Origin: JBCDCY01 sp039180875
Lineage (GTDB): Bacteria > Pseudomonadota > Alphaproteobacteria > Rhodobacterales > Rhodobacteraceae
NCBI GenBank assembly: GCA_039180875.1
Contig: JBCDCY010000004.1
Coordinates: 124,001-188,000 of the forward strand
DNA: 64,000 nt
Direction: 5' to 3'
In this document: positions 49,739-58,591 of the stretch, in pieces
Numbering within the stretch: position 1 is the first letter of the stretch
Layout: every line of letters starts with the position of its first letter
Notes under the pieces: generated by a model
What the model saw: only the letters and a program-made list of their open reading frames with translations
Database searches by the model: none
Told to the model about the DNA's origin: nothing
Made by a program: the position numbers and the translations under genes

Positions 49739-49781
49739 AAAAAAACGCGACGCCGCGCTTCTTTTCCCGGCGCGGCAGTCG
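49739..49781 (-). promoter_or_regulatory. Terminator-like hairpin in the greA leader
   Basis: On the minus strand an 11-bp stem with one bulged base (49770-49781 pairing with 49748-49758) and an 11-base loop is followed by CG and seven Ts (49745-49739). It lies 50-92 nt upstream of the greA start. The neighbouring etfD gene is divergent, so no upstream gene needs a terminator here; the hairpin would act on transcripts that start in this intergenic region. In E. coli, greA leader transcripts ending at an early terminator form the small RNA GraL. Confidence 0.5.
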
Positions 49782-49982
49782 TAAACCATAGAAACTGGGA
49801 CGGAGTGGCGCAATAGGGGCGGAACCACACAGGGTTGTATTCGTTGGCACGCGCGGGACTTCGCCGGCCGGCGATATCGGCGTCGTGCCGCAGCGTCACA
49901 GCGGCTTTTCGCCGTCGGATTGTTGTACGAAAGGGGGACGCGAAATAAATCTCCCCCTAACGGAAGGATGACGGAGGCAGGT

Positions 49983-51638
49983 ATGTCCGACATCGAACGC
50001 GAAGCGATGGAATACGATGTCGTCATCGTCGGCGCCGGGCCGGCGGGACTGTCCGCCGCCATTCGCTTAAAGCAGTTGGGCGGCGATGACGTTTCGGTCG
50101 TCGTGCTGGAGAAGGGCTCCGAGGTCGGTGCCCACATCCTCTCCGGCGCGGTGCTGGATCCGAGCGGGCTCAAACGCCTGATCCCCGATTGGAAGGAGCT
50201 GGGCGCGCCGCTCACCACGCCGGTGAAGGAGGACAACTTCTACATCCTCGGCGAGGCGGGCGAGATCCGGGTGCCCAACTTCGTGATGCCGCCGCTGATG
50301 TCGAACCACGGCAACTACATCGTCTCGATGGGCAATGTCTGCCGCTGGCTGGCCGAACAGGCCGAGGGCATGGGGGTGGAGATCTTCCCCGGCATGGCCT
50401 GCTCCGAGCTGGTGTTCGGCGAGAACGACGAATTGAAGGGCGTGGTGGCCGGCGAGTTCGGCAAGGCGCCCGACGGCAGCACCGGCGACGGCTACGAGCC
50501 GGGGATGGAGCTGCACGGCAAGTATGTCTTCCTGAGCGAGGGCGTGCGCGGCTCCCTCTCCAAGGAGGTGATCGCCAAGTACAAGCTCGACGCCAAGTCC
50601 GACGTGCCGAAGTTCGGCGTCGGGATGAAGGAGATCTGGGAGGTCGACCCGGCCAAGCACAATGAAGGCGAGGTCACCCACACCATGGGCTGGCCGCTCG
50701 GCTTCCAGCAGGCTGGCGGCTCGTTTGTCTATCATCTTGATAACAATCAGGTCTATGTCGGCTACATTGTCGACCTGAACTACAAGAACCCCTACCTCTT
50801 CCCCTACATGGAGTTCCAGCGCTTCAAGCATCATCCGATGATCGCGGAGCTGCTGAAGGGCGGAAAGCGGGTGGCCTACGGTGCCCGCGCGGTGACCAAG
50901 GGCGGCTTCCAGTCGATCCCGGAGGTGGCGTTTCCCGGCGGCTGCCTGCTCGGCTGCTCGGCGGGCCTGGTGAACCTGCCGCGGATCAAGGGCAACCACA
51001 ACGCCATGCACTCCGGCATCGAGGCGGCGGAGGCGGCGTTCGCCGCGATCGGCGAGGGCCGTGCTGGCGACACGCTGACCGACTACGACCGCAAGCTGAA
51101 ATCCGGCGTCGTCGGCCGGGACCTGAAGACGGTGCGCAACGTCGCCCCCCTGAACGGCAAGCTCGGCCCGCTCGGCGGCCTGACGCTCGGCGGCTTCGAC
51201 ATGTGGTTTCAGACGATCTTCGGCGGCTCGCTCTTCGGCACCATCAAGCACGGCAAGACGGACGCCCAGGCGACCGAGCCGGCCTCACGACACGAGCCGA
51301 TCACCTACCCCAAGCCCGACGGTGTGCTGAGCTTCGACCGATTGACCAATGTCAGCTACTCCTTCACCAACCATGAGGAGCAGCAGCCGGCCCACCTCCA
51401 CCTCGGCGACAAGACGGTGCCGACGGACGTCAATCTGCCGAAGTACGACGAGCCGGCCCAGCGCTACTGCCCGGCCGGGGTCTATGAGGTGGTGCGCGAG
51501 GACGGCGCCGATCCGCGCTTCGTCATCAACTTCCAGAACTGCGTGCACTGTAAAACCTGCGACATCAAAGACCCGAGCCAGAACATCACCTGGGTGACCC
51601 CCCAGGGCGGGGACGGGCCGAACTACCCCAATATGTGA
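49983..51638 (+). CDS. etfD: Electron transfer flavoprotein:ubiquinone oxidoreductase
   Basis: Membrane-associated flavoprotein that passes electrons from ETF (fatty-acid and amino-acid oxidation) to ubiquinone. The 551-residue protein has the FAD loop 'YDVVIVGAGPAGLSAAIRLK', 'EVGAHILSGAVLDPSGLKRL', 'AYGARAVTKGGFQSIPEV', 'PGGCLLGCSAGLVNLPRIKG' and the C-terminal 4Fe-4S ligands in 'NCVHCKTCDIKDPSQNITW' plus Cys near 'YCPAGVYE'. ATG 49983 follows GGAGGCAGG. It is divergent from greA and followed by the TPR-ispE pair. Confidence 0.96.
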   Translation: MSDIEREAMEYDVVIVGAGPAGLSAAIRLKQLGGDDVSVVVLEKGSEVGAHILSGAVLDPSGLKRLIPDWKELGAPLTTPVKEDNFYILGEAGEIRVPNFVMPPLMSNHGNYIVSMGNVCRWLAEQAEGMGVEIFPGMACSELVFGENDELKGVVAGEFGKAPDGSTGDGYEPGMELHGKYVFLSEGVRGSLSKEVIAKYKLDAKSDVPKFGVGMKEIWEVDPAKHNEGEVTHTMGWPLGFQQAGGSFVYHLDNNQVYVGYIVDLNYKNPYLFPYMEFQRFKHHPMIAELLKGGKRVAYGARAVTKGGFQSIPEVAFPGGCLLGCSAGLVNLPRIKGNHNAMHSGIEAAEAAFAAIGEGRAGDTLTDYDRKLKSGVVGRDLKTVRNVAPLNGKLGPLGGLTLGGFDMWFQTIFGGSLFGTIKHGKTDAQATEPASRHEPITYPKPDGVLSFDRLTNVSYSFTNHEEQQPAHLHLGDKTVPTDVNLPKYDEPAQRYCPAGVYEVVREDGADPRFVINFQNCVHCKTCDIKDPSQNITWVTPQGGDGPNYPNM

Positions 51639-51733
51639 GCTGCGATATGCTGCCTCTGCGGTTCGCGGATCGGTTGAAACCGCCGTTGAAACCGTCGCCG
51701 TCCCCGCCTAGGGTCCGGCAGCTTCAATATTGG

Positions 51734-53491
51734 ATGAGGTCGCGCGTGCGCTGGTCCCCCAAATGGCCGTTCGCGGTCCTGACACTGATCGCGGCGTTGG
51801 CCGCGCCGGCTGGCGCCCCGATGGCGCAGAATGGGGTCGCCGGCCCCTATCTTGCCGCCCTGGTGGCCGACCGCAACGAGGACTACTCGGAGGCGGCGAC
51901 CCAGTACCTGCGGGCCTTGGCGAGCGACGGCAGCAATCCCGCGCTGCTCCGCCGGGCCGTGGTCGCCCATGTCGCCAAGGGCAGTGTCGAAGGGGCGATC
52001 CCGCTCGCCCGCCGCCTGGCAGAGACCGGGCGGGTCGACGACATCGCGCCACTGGTGCTGTTCGCGGCCTACATCGAGGATGAGGACTACGCTGCCGCGC
52101 TGGCCGTGCTGGATGCCGACGGCGAGACGCTCAATCCCCTGCTCGCCGGCCTGCTGCGCGGCTGGGTGCAGTTCGCCCTCGGCGATGCGGAGGGGGCGCT
52201 GGCCCATCTTGCGAGCCTCAACCAGCCAGAGGTTGTCTCCCTCTTCGCCACTTATCACACGGCGCTGATGCAGGGCCTGGCCGGAGACCTGGACGGCGCG
52301 CGGGAAACGTTGGAAGGGGGAGAGGACGGCCCCCTTCGCCTCAACCGCGGCACCATCGTCGCCCGCGCCATGATCTTGTCGGCCGGCGGTGACGACGCCG
52401 CCGCGATGGCCGTGCTGGACGAGGCGTTGGACCTCGGCGTCGAGGACGGCGAGCTCGAAGCGATGCGCGCCAGCCTGGCCGCGGGCGAGAGCCTGCAGTT
52501 CACCCGCATCCGCAGTGCCAAGGACGGTGTGGCCGAGGTGTTCTTCAACTTCGCCGATGCCGTCAGCGACCGGCCCGGGCGGGAGTCGCTGGTGCATGTC
52601 CGCCTGGCGACCTACTTGCATCCCGGCTTTGGCGAGGCGCTGATCCTGGCGGCGGAATTGCTGGAGGATCGGCGGCAATACGACCTCGCCATCCTCGCCT
52701 ATGCCGGCGTGCCGCAAAGCTCTCCGCTGTTTCTGAGCGCCGAGCGCGGGCGTGCCATCGCCCTCCGCCTCGATGATCGGGCGGACGAGGCCATCGGAGT
52801 GCTGACCGGCCTCACCCGCAACTTCCCCGACGACTGGCTCGTGCACTACAACCTCGGCGACGCGCTCCGCCAGGAGGAGCGCTTTGCCGAGGCGGTGGCC
52901 GCCTATACGGACGCCGTCCGGGGGCTGGGAACGCCCACCTCTCGCCACTGGCCGCTCTTCTACTCCCGCGCCATCAGCTATGAGCGCCAGGGCATCTGGG
53001 AGCCGGCGGAGGCCGACTTCCGCCGGGCGCTGGAGCTGGAAGAGGATCAGCCGCTGGTCCTCAACTATCTCGGCTATTCCCTGGTCGAACGGCGCGAGAA
53101 GCTGGACGAAGCGCTCGAGATGATTGAACGGGCCGTAGCTCAGCGAGATGAAGACGGCTTCATCAGGGACAGCCTCGGCTGGGTGCTCTACCGCCTCGGC
53201 CGGTTCGAGGAGGCCGTGGAGCCGATGGAGCGCGCGGTGAAGCTGGAACCCACCGATCCGGTGATCAACGACCATCTCGGCGACGTCTACTGGAAGGTCG
53301 GGCGGGAGCGTGAGGCCGTTTTCCAATGGAGCCGCGCCCTCTCCTTCGATCCTGAGGAGGAGGATGCGGAGCGGATCCGCCGCAAGCTCGAGGTCGGCCT
53401 CGACCAGGTGCTGGCCGAGGAGGCGGCGGCCGCGGGCGACGACGACCGGCCGGTCGAGAACAGCGACGACGGAACAGGGGATGGCGGCTGA
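51734..53491 (+). CDS. Exported tetratricopeptide-repeat protein
   Basis: A 585-residue protein with a signal peptide ('WPFAVLTLIAALAAPAGAPMA') and about ten TPR-type helical repeats; clear ones are 'DDWLVHYNLGDALRQEERFA', 'EADFRRALELEEDQPLVLNY' and 'DGFIRDSLGWVLYRLGRFEE'. It is likely a periplasmic scaffold; no enzyme motif is present. The start at 51734 is chosen for the signal peptide; the frame is open upstream to 51635. It overlaps ispE by 11 bases. An etfD-TPR-ispE order is common in Rhodobacterales. Confidence 0.83.
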   Translation: MRSRVRWSPKWPFAVLTLIAALAAPAGAPMAQNGVAGPYLAALVADRNEDYSEAATQYLRALASDGSNPALLRRAVVAHVAKGSVEGAIPLARRLAETGRVDDIAPLVLFAAYIEDEDYAAALAVLDADGETLNPLLAGLLRGWVQFALGDAEGALAHLASLNQPEVVSLFATYHTALMQGLAGDLDGARETLEGGEDGPLRLNRGTIVARAMILSAGGDDAAAMAVLDEALDLGVEDGELEAMRASLAAGESLQFTRIRSAKDGVAEVFFNFADAVSDRPGRESLVHVRLATYLHPGFGEALILAAELLEDRRQYDLAILAYAGVPQSSPLFLSAERGRAIALRLDDRADEAIGVLTGLTRNFPDDWLVHYNLGDALRQEERFAEAVAAYTDAVRGLGTPTSRHWPLFYSRAISYERQGIWEPAEADFRRALELEEDQPLVLNYLGYSLVERREKLDEALEMIERAVAQRDEDGFIRDSLGWVLYRLGRFEEAVEPMERAVKLEPTDPVINDHLGDVYWKVGREREAVFQWSRALSFDPEEEDAERIRRKLEVGLDQVLAEEAAAAGDDDRPVENSDDGTGDGG

Positions 53492-54347
53492 CCGATCGGC
53501 GGGCGCGCGGGAGTTCGCGCCGGCCAAGGTCAACCTCAGCCTGCACGTCACCGGCCGCCGGCCGGACGGCTACCACCTGCTCGACAGCCTCGTGGTCTTT
53601 CCCCGGGTGGGCGATGTGTTGGAGGCGGAGCGGGCGCGCCAGCTCTCCCTCACCATCGACGGACCCTTTGCCGACGGCCTGGAGGCTGGGGCAGGCAACC
53701 TGATCTTGCGCGCGGCGGCGCTGCTTGGCCCGGGGCAGGGGGCGGCGCTGCGGCTGACCAAGCAGCTGCCGCTCTCCTCCGGCATCGGCGGCGGCTCGGC
53801 CGATGCGGCAGCGGCGTTGCGTCTTCTCTGCCGGCTCTGGGGCGTGGCGGTGCCGGACCGCGAACGGCTCGCCCGGCTGGGCGCCGACGTGCCGGTCTGC
53901 CTCGCCAGTCGGTCGGCCCGGATGCGCGGGATCGGTGAGGATCTGACCCCGCTGCCCGCCCTGCCGCCCTTCTGGCTGGTTCTGGCCAATGGCGGGATCC
54001 CGGTGCCCACCGGGCCGGTCTTCGCCGGCCTGGCCGGGCGCCAGGCGCCGCCGATGCCGGAGGCGTTGCCCGCTTTCGACAGCGCGGAGGATCTGGCCGC
54101 CTGGCTCGCGCACCAGCGCAACGACCTGGAGCCGCCGGCGCGCGCCTTGGTCCCGTTGATCGGTGAGGTGCTGGATGCACTCGGCGCAACGGAGCGCTGC
54201 CTGCTTGCCCGGATGTCGGGTTCAGGCGGCACCTGTTTCGGCCTGTTCGCGAAGGAAGGTGCGGCACTTGCCGCGGCCGAGGCGCTGCGCCAGGCCAACC
54301 CCGCCTGGTGGGTCGCTGCGGCGCCGATCGCGCAGCCCGCCGATTAG
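53481..54347 (+). CDS. ispE: 4-diphosphocytidyl-2-C-methyl-D-erythritol kinase
   Basis: Phosphorylates the MEP-pathway intermediate CDP-ME on the way to isoprenoids. The 288-residue GHMP kinase has 'EFAPAKVNLSLHVTGRRPDG', the ATP loop 'LPLSSGIGGGSADAAAALRL', 'RLGADVPVCLASRSARMRGI' with the conserved Asp, and 'ARMSGSGGTCFGLF'. The ATG at 53481 overlaps the TPR gene. Its stop overlaps the stop of the convergent polyprenyl synthase gene by 4 bases, which places two isoprenoid genes tail to tail. Confidence 0.95.
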   Translation: MAADRSAGAREFAPAKVNLSLHVTGRRPDGYHLLDSLVVFPRVGDVLEAERARQLSLTIDGPFADGLEAGAGNLILRAAALLGPGQGAALRLTKQLPLSSGIGGGSADAAAALRLLCRLWGVAVPDRERLARLGADVPVCLASRSARMRGIGEDLTPLPALPPFWLVLANGGIPVPTGPVFAGLAGRQAPPMPEALPAFDSAEDLAAWLAHQRNDLEPPARALVPLIGEVLDALGATERCLLARMSGSGGTCFGLFAKEGAALAAAEALRQANPAWWVAAAPIAQPAD

Positions 54348-55333
54348 GCGATGCGGCCCACCACGTAATCGACCAGGGCGTCGAGGCGCTGGCGCATCGC
54401 GCTGTCGGGGAAGACGTCCAGTGCCTCCCGCGCCCGCTCCGACCAGAACAGCGCCTTCTGCCGCGTCGCCTCGAGCGCCCCGTGGCGCGTCAGGATGGCG
54501 AGGGCGCGGTCCAGATCCGCCTCTTCCTGCCGGCCGCTCTCGATCACCCGGGCCCAGAACTGCCGCTCCTCCGCATCGGCCTGTGCCACGGCGAGCAGGA
54601 TGGGCATGGTGATCTTGCCCTCGCGGAAATCGTCGCCGGTGTTCTTGCCGAGGGCGGCGCTGGAGCCGTCGTAGTCCAACAGATCGTCGGCGATCTGGAA
54701 GCTGATGCCGAGGGCGTCGCCGTAGATGCGAAGCGCCTGCACCTCCGCCTCGCCGGCATCTGCGATCACACCGCCCACCTCCGTCGCCGCGGCGAACAGG
54801 GCGGCGGTCTTGCCCCGGATCACCTTGAGGTAGGTGGGCTCGTCCGTCGCCAGGTTCTGGGCGGTGGTAAGTTGCAGCACCTCCCCCTCTGCGATCACAG
54901 CGGCTGCTTCGGAGAGGATGTCGAGGATGCGGAGGCTGCCGACCTCCACCATCAATTTGAAGGCCCGCGCGAACAGATAGTCGCCCACCAGGACGGAGGT
55001 CTTGTTGTCCCAGAGGATGTTGGCCGACGGCCGGCCGCGGCGCTTTTCGCTGCCGTCGACCACGTCGTCGTGCAGCAGGGTGGCGGTGTGGATGAACTCT
55101 ACGGTTGCGGCGAGCTTGACGTCGTTCTCGCCGCGATAGCCGCAAAGATCGGCGGCGGCCAGCGTCAGCAATGGCCTCAGGCGCTTGCCCCCGGCCTCCA
55201 CCAGATGGGCACTGACCTCGGGGATGCGCGGCGCGTGCTCGCTCTCCATCCGGGTGCGGATGGTGGTCGAGACCGCCTCCAGCTTGGGTGCGAGCATCGC
55301 CTGCAAGGCCTCGATCGGCGATGGTGGCGACAC
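54344..55333 (-). CDS. ispB: Polyprenyl diphosphate synthase (octa/decaprenyl type)
   Basis: Builds the side chain of ubiquinone by trans-prenyl transfer. The 329-residue protein has 'LVEAGGKRLRPLLTLAAADL', the first Asp-rich motif 'LLHDDVVDGSEKRRG', 'WDNKTSVLVGDYLFARAF', 'GKTAALFAAATEVGGVIA' and the second motif 'ISFQIADDLLDYDG'. The start is GTG 55331-55333 with AAGGGA 8 bases upstream; a longer in-frame start at 55480 would overlap the divergent DUF2007 gene and adds non-conserved residues. Chain length cannot be read with certainty. Confidence 0.93.
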   Translation of the reverse strand: MSPPSPIEALQAMLAPKLEAVSTTIRTRMESEHAPRIPEVSAHLVEAGGKRLRPLLTLAAADLCGYRGENDVKLAATVEFIHTATLLHDDVVDGSEKRRGRPSANILWDNKTSVLVGDYLFARAFKLMVEVGSLRILDILSEAAAVIAEGEVLQLTTAQNLATDEPTYLKVIRGKTAALFAAATEVGGVIADAGEAEVQALRIYGDALGISFQIADDLLDYDGSSAALGKNTGDDFREGKITMPILLAVAQADAEERQFWARVIESGRQEEADLDRALAILTRHGALEATRQKALFWSERAREALDVFPDSAMRQRLDALVDYVVGRIA

Positions 55334-55381
55334 GTCGTCAATCCCTTGCGCGGCATAGGACAAGGGCTTAGAGGCCTTCTG

Positions 55382-55603
55382 ATGGAAGAGCTGCTCCGGA
55401 CAACCGACCCAACCCTGATTGCGTTTGCGACGGCGCTCTTGCGCGCCGAGGATATAGACTGCTTCGTGTTGGACGTCCACATGAGCGTCCTGGAAGGCTC
55501 CATCGGAATCTTCCCTCGACGTATGATGGTCGCGCGGGAGGATTTGTTCCAGGCACGGGCGATTTTGCGCGACAACGGGGTGGCCCCGACCGAGCGTCCC
55601 TGA
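55382..55603 (+). CDS. DUF2007 small protein
   Basis: A 73-residue protein matching DUF2007 (putative signal-transducing small domain): 'ELLRTTDPTLIAFATALLRA', 'DIDCFVLDVHMSVLEGSIGI' and 'RRMMVAREDLFQARAILRDN'. The function is not established. It is divergent from the polyprenyl synthase gene (48-base spacer) and is followed after 2 bases by the TrmN6-like gene. Confidence 0.87.
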   Translation: MEELLRTTDPTLIAFATALLRAEDIDCFVLDVHMSVLEGSIGIFPRRMMVAREDLFQARAILRDNGVAPTERP

Positions 55604-55605
55604 GG

Positions 55606-56367
55606 GTGGGCGAGCGGCCGGGCGAGGAGTTGAGCCACGACGCCTTCCTCGGCGGGCGGCTCACTCTCGCCCAGCCGCTTCACGGCTATCGTGCTGGAAC
55701 GGATGCGGTTTTCCTCGCGGCTGCTTGCCCGGCGGCTCCTGGCGACAGCGTCTTGGACCTGGGCTGTGGGGTGGGGACGGCGGCCCTTTGCCTCGGCACG
55801 CGGGTGATGGATCTGCGTCTCGCCGGGCTCGAGCTACAGCCGGCCTATGCGGCACTTGCGCGGCGGAACGCCGCGGCGGCCGATCTGCCGCTCGAGGTGG
55901 TGGAGGGGGACCTGGCCGCCATGCCGGCCGCGCTCAGAGGTCGCAGTTTCGATCATGTGATCACAAACCCACCGTTCTTCGCCGCGAGCGACCCGGCGGC
56001 GCCGGATCCGGGCCGGGCGACCGCTCGCCAGCTCGGCCCGGTGCCGCTAGCCGATTGGATCGCGGCGGCGCTCCGCCGGCTGCGTCCGGGCGGCGGACTG
56101 ACCGCGATCGCACCGGCGGAGCGGCTGGCCGACCTGCTCGCGCCGCTCAACGGGTCGGCGGGCGACATTGCCGTCCTGCCGCTTGCCTCCCGGGTCGGGC
56201 GCCCGGCCGGCCGGGTGATCGTCCGCGCCCGCAAAGGCGCCCGCGGCCCCCTCCGCCTCGCCGCACCGCTGATCGTGCACCAGGGGCCGGCGCACCTGGC
56301 TGACGGCGATGATTTTTCGCCGGAGGCCACGGCGATCCTGCGCGACGGGGCGCCGATAGTGTTCTAA
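55606..56367 (+). CDS. TrmN6-like SAM-dependent methyltransferase
   Basis: A 253-residue methyltransferase of the small N6-adenine type. It has 'LTLAQPLHGYRAGTDAVFLA', the SAM loop 'VLDLGCGVGTAALCLG' and the catalytic 'FDHVITNPPFFAASDP' (the NPPF signature of nucleic-acid adenine methylases). The 'GYRAGTDAV' segment is typical of YfiC/TrmN6, which methylates A37 of tRNA1(Val). GTG 55606 starts 2 bases after DUF2007. Substrate assignment is by family only. Confidence 0.87.
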   Translation: MGERPGEELSHDAFLGGRLTLAQPLHGYRAGTDAVFLAAACPAAPGDSVLDLGCGVGTAALCLGTRVMDLRLAGLELQPAYAALARRNAAAADLPLEVVEGDLAAMPAALRGRSFDHVITNPPFFAASDPAAPDPGRATARQLGPVPLADWIAAALRRLRPGGGLTAIAPAERLADLLAPLNGSAGDIAVLPLASRVGRPAGRVIVRARKGARGPLRLAAPLIVHQGPAHLADGDDFSPEATAILRDGAPIVF

Positions 56368-56466
56368 CCTAGGGTTGTGCGTTCCCCGTCGTGGGCGATT
56401 TTCGTCATGACAGTTGCCCCGATCTGTGCTGTCATTTCACTGTCACGATCGATCAGGAGAGAATGT

Positions 56467-56634
56467 ATGCCCGAGACCGCGCATCTTGAGGAACTCCGCC
56501 GCAAGCACGCGAACCTGGCCATCGAGATCGAATCGGAAGAACGACATCCCGGCGCGAGCGACCTCAGGATCCAAGAACTCAAACGGCAGAAGTTGAAACT
56601 GAAAGACGAGATCGCCCGCCTCAGCCACGGCTGA
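56467..56634 (+). CDS. DUF465/YdcH-family small protein
   Basis: A 55-residue all-helical protein: 'HLEELRRKHANLAIEIESEE' and 'LRIQELKRQKLKLKDEIARL', the DUF465 hairpin of two helices. The function is unknown; such proteins are very common in alphaproteobacteria. The ATG follows AGGAGAGA. The 99-base gap upstream holds TGACAGTT and TCACTGTCACG segments but no promoter I can assign with confidence. Confidence 0.9.
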   Translation: MPETAHLEELRRKHANLAIEIESEERHPGASDLRIQELKRQKLKLKDEIARLSHG

Positions 56635-56688
56635 GGCATCGCGGCCGAGGGACTGCGGTCCGCGCGCCGGGAACTTGGACAGGCAGGC

Positions 56689-57429
56689 TCAGGCCGCGCT
56701 TTTCCGCGCGGTCGCTTGGCGCAAATACTGCACAATCCAATCCGCCCAGACGAGGTGGTCGGTCCGCCGCGCCAAGCTGGCCAGCGCCGGAGAGGCCACC
56801 GCCTCCGGTATCGCATCGCCGCGGCGAAGCTCGATCAGGGCGCCGTCGAGGGCCGGCGTGAACTCCGGATGGAACTGCACCGAGACGGCGCCTGGCGCGG
56901 CGGGATCGCCATAAGCGAGTGCTGCGTAGGGGCAGAAATCCGATCCGGCGAGCACCCGCGCCTCTGGCGGCAGATCGACGACCTGGTCCTGGTGCATCGC
57001 CAAGGTGCTGAAGGTGCCCTCCGCCCCCTGCATCCACGGTGCGGCCTCCACCACCTGGTAGTCCTGCACGCCGCAGCCCCAGCCGCGATCCGATTTCTCC
57101 ACCCGGCCGCCCATCGCCTCGGCCAGGATCTGGTGGCCGAAGCAGATGCCGACGACCGGCCGGCCGGCGGCGACGGCGGCGCGCAGAAACGTCTTCAGCG
57201 GCTCCATCCACGGCAGATCGTCATAGACCCCGTGGCGCGATCCGGTGATCAGCCAGCCGTCGGCCTCGTCCGGGCCGGCGGGAAGCTGGCCGTCGACCAC
57301 GGCGAAGGTGGTGAACCCGATCTCGGGATCGACGGCGTGGAACAGCCGGGCGAAGAGCGTCGAGTAGTCGCCATGCTCCGCCTCGATCGCCGGCAGCAGC
57401 TTTCCCGTCTCCAAGATGCCGATCCGCAT
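56689..57429 (-). CDS. Class I glutamine amidotransferase-like protein
   Basis: A 246-residue GATase1 protein of the 'GMP synthase-like amidotransferase' type, which lacks a synthetase domain. It has the nucleophile elbow 'VVGICFGHQILAEAMGG' with the catalytic Cys, and 'VSVQFHPEFTP' with the catalytic His. The opening 'MRIGILETGKLLPAIEAEHG' is typical of this group. Its acceptor is unknown; related proteins are gamma-glutamyl hydrolases such as PuuD. ATG 57427-57429 follows GGGAGGAG. It is divergent from pyrE. Confidence 0.88.
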   Translation of the reverse strand: MRIGILETGKLLPAIEAEHGDYSTLFARLFHAVDPEIGFTTFAVVDGQLPAGPDEADGWLITGSRHGVYDDLPWMEPLKTFLRAAVAAGRPVVGICFGHQILAEAMGGRVEKSDRGWGCGVQDYQVVEAAPWMQGAEGTFSTLAMHQDQVVDLPPEARVLAGSDFCPYAALAYGDPAAPGAVSVQFHPEFTPALDGALIELRRGDAIPEAVASPALASLARRTDHLVWADWIVQYLRQATARKSAA

Positions 57430-57501
57430 GGCCCGCTCCTCCCATCGCTTGCCCTGGCCGGCCGCGCCCGCTATCGGGCGTCATCCCGAAGGAGTGCGCC
57501 G

Positions 57502-58200
57502 ATGGCTGCGTCCGACCTCTCCGCCGATGCCGCCCGGCTTGTGGCGCGCGCCCTGCTCGACATCGACGCGGTGCATTGCCGCGCGGATGAGCCCTATACC
57601 CTCACGTCAGGGCTGGCGAGCCCTGTCTACGTCGACTGCCGCCGGGTGATCTCCTACCCCCGGGCGCGGAAGCTGATCATCGGCCTGATGGCCGCCAAGC
57701 TCGCCCGCACCGTGGGGGTCGAGGCCTTCGACGCCGTCGCCGGGGGAGAGACCGCCGGCATTCCCTACGCCGCCTGGCTGGCCGAGGACATGGGCCTGCC
57801 GATGCTCTATGTCCGCAAAAAGCCGAAGGGGTTCGGCCGGAACGCCCAGATCGAGGGCGCCATGGCCGATGGCGCACGGGTGCTACTGGTCGAGGATCTG
57901 GCGACCGACGGCGGCTCGAAACTCCGCTTCGCCGAGGCGCTGCGTGAGGCCGGCGGCAGCTGCGCCCATGCCGTCGTGGTGTTCTACTACGGCATCTTCG
58001 GCAATGCGCCCGCGGTGCTCGCCGATGCGGGGCTCAGCCTGCATCACCTGGCGACCTGGTGGGACGTGCTGGAGGTGAGCCGGAAGGATGGCCGCTTCGA
58101 CCCCGCGACCCTCGATACGGTCGAGGCGTTCCTCAAGGCCCCCCTCGACTGGTCCCGGGCCCATGGCGGGGTGGGCGAGCTCGCCTCCGGCGCGCGCTGA
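57502..58200 (+). CDS. pyrE: Orotate phosphoribosyltransferase
   Basis: Joins orotate to PRPP in pyrimidine synthesis. The 232-residue protein has 'EPYTLTSGLASPVYVDCRRV', the loop 'MLYVRKKPKGFGRNAQIEGA' with conserved lysines, and the PRPP-binding 'RVLLVEDLATDGGSKLRFAE', in which the usual T-T-G-G is D-G-G. ATG 57502 follows AAGGAG. It is next to DUF2834 and lysA. No pyrC gene is adjacent. Confidence 0.93.
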   Translation: MAASDLSADAARLVARALLDIDAVHCRADEPYTLTSGLASPVYVDCRRVISYPRARKLIIGLMAAKLARTVGVEAFDAVAGGETAGIPYAAWLAEDMGLPMLYVRKKPKGFGRNAQIEGAMADGARVLLVEDLATDGGSKLRFAEALREAGGSCAHAVVVFYYGIFGNAPAVLADAGLSLHHLATWWDVLEVSRKDGRFDPATLDTVEAFLKAPLDWSRAHGGVGELASGAR

Positions 58201-58266
58201 CGCCGCCCTTGCCACGCCGGGCGGCGCAGTCTAGGTCCCCGCGCTGGGGAAAGGCCGGGGGTCTCC

Positions 58267-58587
58267 ATGTCACCGCTGCGACTTGTCTATCTCGCGCTCG
58301 CTGTCATCGGCGCGGTCTGGCCGATGAGCTACTTCATCGCCTGGTTGCGGGCCAACGACTGGAGCCTTTCGCGCATGGTGCTGGAGGCCTGGCACGTAAA
58401 CGACGCGACCACGGCGCTGGTCTATGACCTGACCGTGGCGGCCGTGGCGCTGACGATTTTCGTGATCGTCGAGAGTGTGACGAAGCGGGATTATCTGGGA
58501 CTGGTGGCGGTGCCGGCGACCTACATGATCGGCGTCTCCTTCGGCCTGCCGCTCTACCTCTTCCTGCGCTCGCGCCCGCGCGCCTAA
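58267..58587 (+). CDS. DUF2834 membrane protein
   Basis: A 106-residue protein with three hydrophobic segments: 'LRLVYLALAVIGAVWPMSYF', 'LVYDLTVAAVALTIFVIVES' and 'LVAVPATYMIGVSFGLPLYL'. It matches DUF2834, which has no known function. It lies 5 bases before lysA and 67 bases after pyrE, on the same strand. Confidence 0.85.
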   Translation: MSPLRLVYLALAVIGAVWPMSYFIAWLRANDWSLSRMVLEAWHVNDATTALVYDLTVAAVALTIFVIVESVTKRDYLGLVAVPATYMIGVSFGLPLYLFLRSRPRA

Positions 58588-58591
58588 GCCG

